Below are positions 25,012-33,251 of a DNA stretch of 64,000 nt, one piece after another. A model generated the notes under the pieces. The model was given only the letters and a program-made list of their open reading frames with translations. It did no database searches and was not told the origin of the DNA. The translations under genes and the position numbers were made by a program. The stretch lies in the NCBI RefSeq assembly GCF_022271435.1, contig NZ_JAFIQY010000022.1, forward strand, positions 62,001 to 126,000, in the 5' to 3' direction. Source of the DNA: Streptomyces monomycini. Lineage in GTDB: Bacteria; Actinomycetota; Actinomycetes; Streptomycetales; Streptomycetaceae. How positions within the stretch are numbered: position 1 is the first letter of the stretch; the number at the start of each line of letters is the position of its first letter.

Positions 25012-27108
25012 GTGTCCGTGCCGCGCAGCGTCGCCCTGGAGCGCACCCTGTACGCCCTGGCCGCCCCAGTCCTCGCCGCGGCCCCGAACCTGGCCCCCGA
25101 CGGCCCCGTCAGCACCGTCGTGCAGTTGGCCGGCGCCGCCGGTGTCATCGGCGGCGCCCTGGCCGCCAAGGGCGACCAGCCCGGCGCGGGACGCAAGATC
25201 CTGCGCTGGTCGCCGCCGGTGCTCGCCGCCGCCGTCGACGTCGCTGCCCAGCACACGCCCGGCTGGGGCCCGTGGTGCCTGGACGCCCTGCTGGCCGCCT
25301 CCTGGGCCGCGGCCGGGTGGCTGGTGATGCCCTACGCCCGGCATGCCCGCCGCCGCCACCGTCCTGCCCTCGCCGCTCCCGCCCCGCAGCCGCCGCCGGC
25401 CCCCGAGCCGGCGGCGCAGCCGGACGACGGCACCGACGCCTTCACCCGCCAGGTCCGCCGGCTGTGGGAGAACCGCGGCCTGCCCGGCAACACCCTCGTG
25501 GTCAAGGCGACCGCGCACGAGGGCATGCCGCACGACCTGTCACTGCTGCTGCGCGCCTGCGAGCCTGGCCGGCCCATCACCGGCCTGCGCGACGAGGACG
25601 TCGCCGCCGCGTTCGCCGTCGACGTCAGCGATGTGCACATCGAGGAGGTCGTGCGGCAGTACGGGCGTGAAGGCGGCCCCGGCTGGAAGCACGTGCACGT
25701 CACCCCCGATGCGGCGGAGCGGCGCCGCACCGCCCCCACCACCGGCGAGTGGTGGGCCGAGCGGATCGCGGCCGGCCCCGTGCCGGGCTCGGAGTTCGTC
25801 AAGAAGGTCCGCGACCAGCAGCGCGAGGTCACCCACTACATTGCCCAGGTCCCCGATGAACTGGGCGAGCCGCGCGTCAACCTGCACGCGCTGGCGGCCG
25901 CGCTGAAGACCAAGTACGACGAGGGCCGCCTGTTCGTCACCGTCGACGGCAGCCAGGTCCTGGTCTCGTTGTGGGACAGCTCGCCGCTCGCGCAGGTCTT
26001 CCCCGCCACCCGCGAGCTGCTGACCCCGGATGCCGACGGGCGCTGGGTGACCGGCTACCTCGGCAACGGCCAGCCTGCCCGCAACCGTGTCTACACCGAC
26101 CGGGGCGCCGCCCACGGCCTGTTCGTCGCCCCCTCCGGCGGCGGCAAGACCCAGCTGATGGGCCTGCACATTGCGGCCGACGCGCTGTTCGGTGCTGTGG
26201 TCATGCTGGCCACGGAGGCGCCGGACGAGAAGACCGCCGCGCTGGGAAAGCACACGGCCCGCTACGGCGTCGGCGCCCTCTACATGGTCCGGCTCCTGCG
26301 GGTCCTGGTCGCGCTGATGGACATCCGCGGCCAGATGCCGTGGGAAGACGGGCTGGTCCACGAGTGGGACCCGAAGCGGCCGGGCTGCCCCTACCGGATG
26401 CTGTCCGCCTACCTGGACGAGTTCCTGTCCGCTGCCCGCAACGGCGCCTACGGCGTAGAGATCATGGAGCTCGCGGAGCTGGTGTCGGTCAAGGGCCGCA
26501 AGTACGGCGTCGGCCTCAAGGTCGCCGGCCAATCCGTCTACGTGCAGGACGGCTTCACGCAGCTGCTGTGCGAGAACCTGCGCGAGAACTGCATCCCGGT
26601 CGTGCTGAAGGTGGCCCCCGGCAAGGTGGGCACGATGTTCAAGGCCCTGGGAATCCCGGCCGAGAACACCCCCGACCCCCTTCCCCGCTCCTTCTCCTCG
26701 GAGGAGGCGGGCCGGATCGAGCGGGTCATGCGCGGCGAGCCCGAGCCGCCCGCCGACTCCAACACCGGCGGCGCCGGCTGGATCATCGAAACCAAGCAGC
26801 CGGATGTCCTGCGCACCCTGTACATGGACTTCAAGGCCGGCATCGACGACTGCTTCCCCGACACCGTCGCCACCCTGACGGACCACGAGATCCGCGAGCT
26901 CGAAGCCCGCGGCCTGTGGTTCGACTGGTCCGAACCGCCCCGCCCCGGCGAGTTCGGACCCGCACCCAGCGACGACGAAGACGGGGACGACGACGCGCCC
27001 TACAAGGCCGGCGGCGAGCACCACAGCGGGCAGCCCGCAACGCACCGCGACGCGGTCACCTCGACCCGCCAGGCGCTGGAGGCCATCAAGCGTCTCTCCG
27101 GCGTCTGA
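25012..27108 (+). CDS. FtsK/SpoIIIE-type conjugative DNA translocase (TraB-like)
   Basis: GTG follows AAGGAG. The 698-residue protein has two to three N-terminal membrane segments (about 5-110), a Pro-rich linker, and a C-terminal RecA-like motor with Walker A APSGGGKTQ near 373-382 and Walker B LSAYLDEF near 463-471. FtsK-like pumps of this kind move double-stranded plasmid DNA between Streptomyces hyphae as hexamers; TraB is the studied example and recognises clt repeats with a C-terminal winged helix. Here the C-terminus is Pro/Asp/Glu-rich and no clear FtsK-gamma helix is visible, so DNA recognition may reside in another protein. The surrounding small membrane and coiled-coil genes fit a transfer apparatus. 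Confidence 0.85.
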   Translation: MSVPRSVALERTLYALAAPVLAAAPNLAPDGPVSTVVQLAGAAGVIGGALAAKGDQPGAGRKILRWSPPVLAAAVDVAAQHTPGWGPWCLDALLAASWAAAGWLVMPYARHARRRHRPALAAPAPQPPPAPEPAAQPDDGTDAFTRQVRRLWENRGLPGNTLVVKATAHEGMPHDLSLLLRACEPGRPITGLRDEDVAAAFAVDVSDVHIEEVVRQYGREGGPGWKHVHVTPDAAERRRTAPTTGEWWAERIAAGPVPGSEFVKKVRDQQREVTHYIAQVPDELGEPRVNLHALAAALKTKYDEGRLFVTVDGSQVLVSLWDSSPLAQVFPATRELLTPDADGRWVTGYLGNGQPARNRVYTDRGAAHGLFVAPSGGGKTQLMGLHIAADALFGAVVMLATEAPDEKTAALGKHTARYGVGALYMVRLLRVLVALMDIRGQMPWEDGLVHEWDPKRPGCPYRMLSAYLDEFLSAARNGAYGVEIMELAELVSVKGRKYGVGLKVAGQSVYVQDGFTQLLCENLRENCIPVVLKVAPGKVGTMFKALGIPAENTPDPLPRSFSSEEAGRIERVMRGEPEPPADSNTGGAGWIIETKQPDVLRTLYMDFKAGIDDCFPDTVATLTDHEIRELEARGLWFDWSEPPRPGEFGPAPSDDEDGDDDAPYKAGGEHHSGQPATHRDAVTSTRQALEAIKRLSGV

Positions 27109-27187
27109 CCCACCCCGCACCGCCACTCACCCCTCAGGCCCGGCCGGATACGGCCGGGTCAGCTCACCCTTGGAAGGACACACCGCC

Positions 27188-27376
27188 GTGGCTGTATCGA
27201 TCTCCGTCGTCGTCCTGCTCGGCATCATCGTCTTCGTCATGATTCGCAGCGGCTGGGTCCGCCTGTGGCCCGCCCTGGCCTGCGCCGGATTCGGCTTCTT
27301 CCTCGCCTCCACCGGCGTCGCCCCCGTCATCCGGGACACGCTCGGCTCCGTCGCCGGCTGGATCGCCCGCATCTGA
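27188..27376 (+). CDS. Small two-TM membrane protein (spread-type)
   Basis: The 62-residue protein starts at GTG with GGAAGGA about 10 nt upstream. Two hydrophobic helices (ISVVVLLGIIVFVMI; WPALACAGFGFFLAS) leave almost no soluble part. Short membrane proteins next to the pump are typical of Streptomyces spread (spd) loci and are thought to assist passage across hyphal septa. Assignment rests on size and position. Confidence 0.7.
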   Translation: MAVSISVVVLLGIIVFVMIRSGWVRLWPALACAGFGFFLASTGVAPVIRDTLGSVAGWIARI

Positions 27377-27446
27377 GGCCGCCCCGGCCGCCGGCGTCGA
27401 AGGCCGCCCCTCTGCCCGCACCTTCGACGCCATTCCAGGAGCGCCG

Positions 27447-28025
27447 ATGCCCCACACCCCCACCAGCTCCGTCACCCGCCGGCGTGACCCGGCCGCCTCC
27501 ACCGGCCCGGCGCCCGCACCGTCGGCGGACCTCTCCTTCGAGCAGCGCCTGACGCTCATCGAGGCCGCGATGAGCGTCAGGCTGGACGAAGCGGCCGTCG
27601 CCTACGAAATCAACACCGCCCACCTCGCCACCGCGCCCGTCGACCTGGCCGACGTCGTCACCGGCCCCACCGAGCCCGCCGGTCCAGCCGGAACCGGAGC
27701 CCGGCCGCTGCCCGAGCTGTATCCGACGCCGGTCGCCGCCCTGCTCCAGCGCGCCCACCACCGCCTGCTCACCGGCGGCTGGTGCACCGGCACCCTCGTC
27801 GACGCCGACGGCGCCCGCTGCCTGTACGGCGCCGTCTACGCCGAAGCCGGCGGTGACTGGCGTCTGGAATCGGATGCTCTGGACGTCCTCCTGGACGCCA
27901 TCCGCAGGGAGTTCGGCGACCAGGTCGAGTCCGTGCCCGCGTTCAATGACGCCTTCGGCGGCCCCGGTGTCCCGTTGCGCCTGCTCGGCCAGGCCGCGGT
28001 CCTTGCCGACGCCCGCGGCGTGTAG
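27447..28025 (+). CDS. DUF6197 family protein
   Basis: AGGAG precedes ATG. In the 192-residue protein, residues about 90-190 match the DUF6197 pattern: LLQRAHHRLLTGGWCTGTL, GARCLYGAV and a closing helix with VPAFND. The N-terminal 60 residues are Thr/Pro/Ala-rich and include a helical segment (LSFEQRLTLIEAAMSVRLDEAAVAYE). DUF6197 proteins are common on Streptomyces plasmids and lack a known function. No membrane segment. Confidence 0.75.
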   Translation: MPHTPTSSVTRRRDPAASTGPAPAPSADLSFEQRLTLIEAAMSVRLDEAAVAYEINTAHLATAPVDLADVVTGPTEPAGPAGTGARPLPELYPTPVAALLQRAHHRLLTGGWCTGTLVDADGARCLYGAVYAEAGGDWRLESDALDVLLDAIRREFGDQVESVPAFNDAFGGPGVPLRLLGQAAVLADARGV

Positions 28026-28138
28026 CTCCGGGCCACTTGCCTCGCGTCAGTACCCCCACCCCGGGGCCGGACGCGGGGCAAGCCACCCGGCAGACATCAC
28101 CACACCCATCACCGCAGCAGCGAAGGAGCAACCGCACC

Positions 28139-28411
28139 ATGGCCAACGACACGCCGCTCACCGGACAGACCACGCTCTGGGCCGGCACCTACCACGGACG
28201 CCACGGCGGCACCCCGGTCACCGTCACCGCCACCCGTGACGACACCCGTGCCCAGCCCTATGCCTGGGCGTGCACCTGCGGTGCCTCCCGCCACTTCGCC
28301 ACCGAGTACGGCCTGGGCCGCAGCGCCTGGCGCCACACGCACCCCACGGCCTGGGCCCGCATGCGGCAGTGGACCGCCCGACTGTTCCGGCGCAGCACCA
28401 CCGCAGCCTGA
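28139..28411 (+). CDS. Small Cys/His hypothetical protein, 90 residues
   Basis: AAGGAGC precedes ATG. The protein has a strand-rich N-terminus (LWAGTYHGRHGGTPVTVTATRDD), a CTCGASRHF centre and a basic helical C-terminus (RMRQWTARLFRR). The CxC and His residues could bind zinc. Family not recognised. Confidence 0.6.
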   Translation: MANDTPLTGQTTLWAGTYHGRHGGTPVTVTATRDDTRAQPYAWACTCGASRHFATEYGLGRSAWRHTHPTAWARMRQWTARLFRRSTTAA

Positions 28412-28421
28412 CGCCCTGCCT

Positions 28422-28459
28422 GGTCCTCGCCCGCCCGCACCCCGGGCCGGGCGAGGACC
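28422..28459 (+). terminator. GC-rich hairpin
   Basis: A 12-bp stem, GGTCCTCGCCCG with CGGGCGAGGACC, 10 bp after the gene. Confidence 0.65.
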
Positions 28460-28562
28460 GGACAGGCCGCCCGGCCACCCGCCGCACCGTCTCCCGCGCC
28501 CGCCGACACCCATGTCGGTGGCGCGGGGCTGTCCACCCTTGCCTGCCGGAGGAGACCGACTC

Positions 28563-28670
28563 GTGCTCATCCCCCGCCCCTGCCGCCGGCTCGGCCGGCC
28601 CCGCCCGCACCGCCCCGGCCCCCGCTACCCGCAGCCTCCTCGTCGGCTGCCCGGCGCCTGGCGCCGGTGA
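28563..28670 (+). CDS. Tiny Pro/Arg-rich protein or translated leader, 35 residues
   Basis: A strong ribosome site (GGAGGAG) precedes GTG. The peptide is almost entirely Pro, Arg, Gly and Leu and overlaps the next start by 4 bp (GTGATG). It may serve mainly to couple translation of the downstream zinc-site protein. Confidence 0.45.
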   Translation: MLIPRPCRRLGRPRPHRPGPRYPQPPRRLPGAWRR

Positions 28671-29128
28671 TGCCCCGCCCCCGCACGCGGCGCCGCCGCG
28701 AGGTGACACGGGTGCCGCGCAGCGCAGCGCGGCTGCCGGAATTCGACCGCCGGGCTTGTCCCGAGGGCCTGGTGACGCGCAGGCAGCTGCGGGAGATGGG
28801 GCTGTGCCCCGGCGGGCACGGCCCGGTGGCAGTGCTGCGCTGCAAGGCGTGCGCCTACCGGCCCGACCAGGCGTGCATCCATCCGACCCGGGCCTGGCTG
28901 TACCGCGTGGACCTCGCCCGGCCGAAGCGCACGCCGACGCTGGCCCAGGAAGAGGCGCTGGATCAGGCGATGGCCGCCCGCCAGACCTGCCCGGCCTGCG
29001 GCCGCCGCTACCACCACTGCCTGCCCCTGAAATCCCTCGGCTTGTGCCTGGAGTGCCACGACGGCACCCCGGCCGCCCCGGACAGCTACTGCCTCCCGAC
29101 CCCGGCCGGGCACCGGCTGGCCGCCTGA
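28667..29128 (+). CDS. Cys-rich zinc-binding-like hypothetical protein
   Basis: The 153-residue protein starts inside the previous stop. It has an Arg-rich head, an RRQLREMGLCPGGHGPV segment, LRCKACAYRPDQAC, and CPACGRRYHHC followed by LGLCLECHDG: three or more CxxC-type knuckles, indicating two to three zinc sites. RRQ-type motifs occur in a group of Streptomyces plasmid proteins. Nucleic-acid binding is likely from the basic character, but the function is unknown. Confidence 0.65.
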   Translation: MMPRPRTRRRREVTRVPRSAARLPEFDRRACPEGLVTRRQLREMGLCPGGHGPVAVLRCKACAYRPDQACIHPTRAWLYRVDLARPKRTPTLAQEEALDQAMAARQTCPACGRRYHHCLPLKSLGLCLECHDGTPAAPDSYCLPTPAGHRLAA

Positions 29129-29182
29129 CGGCCCCGCCTTTTCCCACCTCACCGCACCACTGACCCGCAGAGGAGACCTGCC

Positions 29183-30013
29183 GTGCCCGTACGTACCCTG
29201 ACTGCCCAGCAACCCGGCCCCGTGCTGATCGACATCGAGCTCCTGGGCGCGGGCAGCACTGTCACCGTCCGCACCGACGCCACCCGCACCGACGCGGAGG
29301 TCACCATCCGCACGGCCGACGAGTCCGGCGTCTCCGCCGATGCGGTCCGTGACGCCGAGCTGCGCTGGGACGCCCGCGGCGCGCTCGTCGCCCACGTCCA
29401 GGGCACCGGCGGCATCAGCGGCGGCACCACGATCGTCAACAGTGGCGGCGGCGCTTTCACCGTGGGATCCCACTTCGGCGTCGTCCAGCACGTGCAGAAC
29501 AACGTGGGCTCGATTGTCATGGTTTCCGGCGGCGACCTGAACCTTGGCGGCGGCCGGTACCAGTTCCACGGGACCGGCACTGTCCATGTGGTCCAGGGAG
29601 CGTCTCCCGTCGAGATCAGTGCTGTGGTGCCTGAGGGCTGCTCGGTCACTGCCCGCACCCAGTCCGCTGGCGTCACCACCGACGGGACGTTCACGGCCGT
29701 TTCCGCCGCCACTCAGTCTGGCGATGTCCGTGTCCCCGGCCACAGCGAGCGGGTCACCGCGAACACGCAGTCCGGGGACATCGACGTGCACAGCGCGCCG
29801 CACATCATCGCCAAGACGCAGTCCGGCGATATCCGGCTCGGCCGCACCGACGTCACCGAGGCCAGCACCCTCGCCCGTAAGACCGGCAAGGGCGCGTTCT
29901 GGGACCTTGCCGACCACGGCATCAACGGCACCTTTCACCTCGACGGTGCCTGGCACCACGGCTGGGAGACCCTGGCCGCCCTCATCGCCACCACCAAGGC
30001 CACCAGCCGGTGA
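29183..30013 (+). CDS. DUF4097-like beta-repeat protein without export signal
   Basis: GAGGAG precedes GTG. The 276-residue protein is nearly all short strands: several copies of the motif TQSGDI/V (near residues 165-215), GGGAFTVGS, and VSGGDLNLGGG, as in DUF4097 beta-solenoid proteins. These are usually extracytoplasmic in Gram-positive bacteria, yet no signal peptide or membrane anchor is seen here. The next gene overlaps its stop (GTGA), so the two are probably made together. Confidence 0.7.
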   Translation: MPVRTLTAQQPGPVLIDIELLGAGSTVTVRTDATRTDAEVTIRTADESGVSADAVRDAELRWDARGALVAHVQGTGGISGGTTIVNSGGGAFTVGSHFGVVQHVQNNVGSIVMVSGGDLNLGGGRYQFHGTGTVHVVQGASPVEISAVVPEGCSVTARTQSAGVTTDGTFTAVSAATQSGDVRVPGHSERVTANTQSGDIDVHSAPHIIAKTQSGDIRLGRTDVTEASTLARKTGKGAFWDLADHGINGTFHLDGAWHHGWETLAALIATTKATSR

Positions 30014-30309
30014 CCCGCACCGCCCTCGACCGCGTCCGGACTTCCGCCGGCATCGTGAAGCTCGCCCTGCAGCAGATCGAGGACGACCTGCGCGGCGAGA
30101 GCGACGCCCGCATCCTCGCGGAGGTCCTGCGCGAACTGCACCACGAAGACCACCGTCAGGACGGCGTCTTCGGCTCCCTCGCGCAGCTGCTCACCGTCGC
30201 CGCGCAGGCCGCCGAACGGATCGAGCTGGACCGCGACGGCGAGCTGTCGCGCCCGCTGCGCACCGCCGCCGCGCTCATCACCGGCGACGCCGGCCTCCAG
30301 ATCTCCTGA
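30010..30309 (+). CDS. Helical hypothetical protein coupled to the DUF4097-like gene
   Basis: GTG overlaps the previous stop. The 99-residue all-helical protein (IVKLALQQIEDDLRGESDARILAEVLREL; QLLTVAAQAAERIELDRDG) has no recognisable family. Its helices resemble a dimerising adaptor. Coupled translation points to a common role with its neighbour. Confidence 0.6.
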   Translation: MTRTALDRVRTSAGIVKLALQQIEDDLRGESDARILAEVLRELHHEDHRQDGVFGSLAQLLTVAAQAAERIELDRDGELSRPLRTAAALITGDAGLQIS

Positions 30310-30343
30310 ACCCCCGTGCTCTTGACCTGCAAGGAGAAGTCGC

Positions 30344-31345
30344 ATGAACACCGTTTGCCTGGACCGCGCGCTGCCCGTCGACACGACCATCCCCGACCCC
30401 TCGCTGGTCTGCCTGATCGGCCCGGCAGGCTCCGGCAAGTCGACGTGGGCCAGTACCTGGCCCGACACCCAGGTCCTCGAACTCGACCGGTTCCGGGCTC
30501 TGGTCAGTGACGACGCTGGCTGCCAGGAGGCGACCGGCGATGCGGCCGCCGCGCTCCAGGCCGTCCTGAAGGCCCGCCTCGCCCGCCGGAAGATGACGAT
30601 CGTCGACGCCACGAACACCGAGAAGGCCGTACGCGCTGACCTCTTGCAGGCGGCCCGTGACCACGGGGTGCCTGCAGTCGCCTTTCTGGTCTGTGCTCCG
30701 GTCGACGTGTGCATCGCCCGCCAGGCCGGCCGCAGCCCGGCCCGCGCCGTACCCGAGGATGTCGTGCGCCGTCAGCACGCCGACACCATCGCCGCGTTCC
30801 CGCACCTGCGCGACGAGGGGTTCGCGCACGTCGTCTTCGCCGACACCATCCACCGCCTGGAGCCGCTGCTGCGCCGCGCCAGTGCCACCCGCCGCGCGGA
30901 GCTCGGCTGGAACGGCGGCGGTGGCCTGCCCGGTCTGCGAAGGGCTGGATGCCTGCTCGGCCTGCTGACGGTGCGTCGCGTCTTCGGCTCCGAGGTCCTG
31001 CCGCTGTGGCGCTGGCGCGCCGACTCGCAGCTTGCCGGCGGCGACCGCGTCGGCGAGATCCGCCTCGGCCCTGACCGCATGGTCCTCGCCCTGCGTACGA
31101 GCAGTGAGGATGTGGGCGCTTTCGGGTTCGACCTGCTGGTGGGCTGCCCGGTCGACGACGGCTGCGTTGCGCCCGCGTGGGCGCCGGTCTTCTCGGTCTG
31201 CGATCTCCTGGCCGCGCACACCACCGCCATCGTGCACCCGGACACCGTCTGCACCGTGCACGGCGGCCCCGACCGCACCGGTTGCGACCAGGGCGGCGAC
31301 CACACCGACGGGGACGAGACCCACGCGCCGCGTCCACGGTTGTGA
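30344..31345 (+). CDS. P-loop nucleic-acid/nucleotide kinase-like protein with C-terminal extension
   Basis: AAGGAG precedes ATG. Residues about 20-180 form an AAA_33/polynucleotide-kinase-like domain: Walker A GPAGSGKSTW, a lid Asp/Arg helix (LELDRFRALVSDD), DATNT, and QAGRSPARAVPEDVVRRQH. Such kinases phosphorylate 5-prime ends of RNA/DNA or small molecules. Residues about 205-333 form a second strand-rich domain (GDRVGEIRLGPDRMVLALR; WAPVFSVCDLLAAHT). In the link region (nt 30920-30968) another frame encodes a Cys-rich end (VACPVCEGLDACSAC, stop), so an indel could have joined a kinase and a separate downstream gene. Both readings are open. Confidence 0.7.
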   Translation: MNTVCLDRALPVDTTIPDPSLVCLIGPAGSGKSTWASTWPDTQVLELDRFRALVSDDAGCQEATGDAAAALQAVLKARLARRKMTIVDATNTEKAVRADLLQAARDHGVPAVAFLVCAPVDVCIARQAGRSPARAVPEDVVRRQHADTIAAFPHLRDEGFAHVVFADTIHRLEPLLRRASATRRAELGWNGGGGLPGLRRAGCLLGLLTVRRVFGSEVLPLWRWRADSQLAGGDRVGEIRLGPDRMVLALRTSSEDVGAFGFDLLVGCPVDDGCVAPAWAPVFSVCDLLAAHTTAIVHPDTVCTVHGGPDRTGCDQGGDHTDGDETHAPRPRL

Positions 31346-31474
31346 AGTTCTGCCCCGCCTGACCGGACGCTTTCGGCACGGCCCCGCCCCGCCCGGCTGC
31401 CCCGGCCGGGGCGGGGCCGCGCGGTGTCCGCCCGGTCAACCGGACCGGACGACAGGGACCTGCTGGAGGTCACC

Positions 31475-31858
31475 GTGTCCCTCGCCCGCCGCTCCCTCAT
31501 GGAAGCCGCAGCCGATCGTTTCGGCTGGCGGCGCGCGTACGGCGACACCGCCGAGGTCGACGCCCTGCTCACCGAGCAGACCGACACCGCCTACGCCCAG
31601 GCCGCCGACCACGCGGCCCTGGCCACCGCGAAGAACGACAACGTCTTGGCTGTTCAGCCCGCCGTCCTGGACGTCCGCGGCCGGGTCTTGGCCGACGTGC
31701 TGTACCTGGAGGGCGTCCTGGCCGGCGCCCGAACCCCCGGCCTGGCGCCGGAGCTCATCGCGCGCCTGGAGGACGCCGTCGGTCTCGGCCACGAGCTGAC
31801 GGTGCTGCTCGCCGACACCGTCCGTACCGCCGCCGTACACACGGCCAGCGGTACCTGA
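31475..31858 (+). CDS. Helical hypothetical protein
   Basis: GTG at 31475 has GGAGG at 5 nt; an in-frame GTG at 31424 lacks one. The 127-residue protein is helical (RRSLMEAAADRFGWRRAYGDTAEVDALL; LADVLYLEGVLAGARTPGLAPELIARLEDAVGLG) with no membrane segment and no recognised family. Confidence 0.6.
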   Translation: MSLARRSLMEAAADRFGWRRAYGDTAEVDALLTEQTDTAYAQAADHAALATAKNDNVLAVQPAVLDVRGRVLADVLYLEGVLAGARTPGLAPELIARLEDAVGLGHELTVLLADTVRTAAVHTASGT

Positions 31859-31865
31859 GACGCCC

Positions 31866-31899
31866 GGGGCGGCCGCCGGCCAACACACCCGGCCGCCCC
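31866..31899 (+). terminator. GC-rich hairpin
   Basis: A 10-bp stem, GGGGCGGCCG with CGGCCGCCCC, 8 bp after the gene. Confidence 0.65.
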
Positions 31900-31928
31900 G
31901 GAGCCCCCTTCCAAGGAGTTGCTTCACC

Positions 31929-32954
31929 ATGTCTGCACAACCTGCCGTCCGGCAGTGTCCTCGCCTGCCCGACGGGACGGGCACTGCCTCCGTCGACGCC
32001 GGCAGCACACTGCCGACGCAACCGGTCGAAGTCGCCTTCGTCCCCGCAGAGCCGCACGAGACCGAGAAAGAGCCCGGTGTGGGCTGGCTCCAGCCCACGG
32101 GTCTGGTGGTCCACACCACCTGGCACGCCCCGTACCCGGACCGCACCCGCCCGTACTGCCAGGGCCGTGCCGTCGAAGGGGCGCAGTCCTGGTGCATCTC
32201 CACCCCCGACGGCCGTGAAGTAGCCGCTTTCGCCTACTTCACGCGCGACCGGGCCGAGGATGCCGCGGCCGCCATCGCCGCCACCCTGCCGCAGGGCGCA
32301 TGGCCCCGGGAGACGGCCGGTGATGACGGCTTGTACGAGCGGGCCTTCGACGCCTCCACCGGTCCGGAGATGCTGCCGCGCACCGATGGCCGGGGACGGC
32401 CCGGCTGGGGATACGGCGCAGACTGGATCCACTGGCGGATGCCGCCCACCCGCGCCCTGTACCACCGCATGATCGCCAAGCATGGTGGCGCAGCACCGGC
32501 GAAGTACTGCCTCTCCTGCCGGAAGACCGTACGCCGGGCCCGCCGCGACGGATGGATCCCGCGCACCGGACACTGGCCGCGCTGGGGCACTCATCGCCCC
32601 GGCAGCCGCAGCAAGGTGCACTGCTACTGCTCCCAGTGCTACGTATCGGTGACCATCGGCACCCTCGGGCAGGTCACCGACGAGCACGGTCACACCGCCC
32701 CCGCGGCGCGTTCGGTCGGCATCCACAGCCCCATCGGCGAGAACGGCCCGGCGGCGTTCGGGCTCGGTGCCGGCTCGGTGCTGGCCGAGGACCGGCCGTT
32801 CGCCTGGTTCCGCTACCTGCTCGCCGACAGCGGCCACGTCATCCTCGACAACCGCCCATGCTCGGGGCTGTGGCCCGAAGGCGTGCGGCACGACGACGCC
32901 TTCCTGTGTGAGACCGGGTTCACCGGAGCCGACGAACAGGACGCCATGAGCTGA
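31929..32954 (+). CDS. Hypothetical protein with CxxC zinc knuckles
   Basis: AAGGAG precedes ATG. In the 341-residue protein two CxxC pairs (YCLSCRKTVRRARRDG and HCYCSQCYVSV, around residues 190-240) could form a zinc ribbon between basic segments. Flanking parts are strand-rich and aromatic (GWLQPTGLVVHTTWHAPYPD; WIHWRMPPTRALYHRM). It lacks a signal peptide. No known family; a nucleic-acid-binding role is only inferred from the ribbon. Confidence 0.6.
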   Translation: MSAQPAVRQCPRLPDGTGTASVDAGSTLPTQPVEVAFVPAEPHETEKEPGVGWLQPTGLVVHTTWHAPYPDRTRPYCQGRAVEGAQSWCISTPDGREVAAFAYFTRDRAEDAAAAIAATLPQGAWPRETAGDDGLYERAFDASTGPEMLPRTDGRGRPGWGYGADWIHWRMPPTRALYHRMIAKHGGAAPAKYCLSCRKTVRRARRDGWIPRTGHWPRWGTHRPGSRSKVHCYCSQCYVSVTIGTLGQVTDEHGHTAPAARSVGIHSPIGENGPAAFGLGAGSVLAEDRPFAWFRYLLADSGHVILDNRPCSGLWPEGVRHDDAFLCETGFTGADEQDAMS

Positions 32955-33013
32955 CCGAGCTGTCCGGGCAGACCACCCGGGCTGGCGCCGACCAGCCGGT
33001 GCCTGTCACCGGC

Positions 33014-33139
33014 ATGGCACAGCTGCGCCACCACCTCGCCGCCCGTGCCGCCGGCCTGCCTGTGGCACCAGCCACCACTACCGAGGACCGCGTCCAAGAC
33101 GACGCCCTGGCCGAAGACTTCACCGGACTGCACGCCTGA
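33014..33139 (+). CDS. Possible small protein, 41 residues
   Basis: A short frame with ATG (or GTG at 32999) between two clear genes. The peptide (MAQLRHHLAARAAGLPVAP ... EDFTGLHA) has plausible composition but no strong ribosome site. Confidence 0.35.
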   Translation: MAQLRHHLAARAAGLPVAPATTTEDRVQDDALAEDFTGLHA

Positions 33140-33251
33140 CGGGCCGTCCGCGCCGCCCCGGCCGCGACCGGGGCGGACCGGTGTGGCCAGCCAGCCTCGC
33201 CTTCACTGCCGAGTTTCCGTTCCTCACCCCTTCACGACCAGGAGGTTTCCC

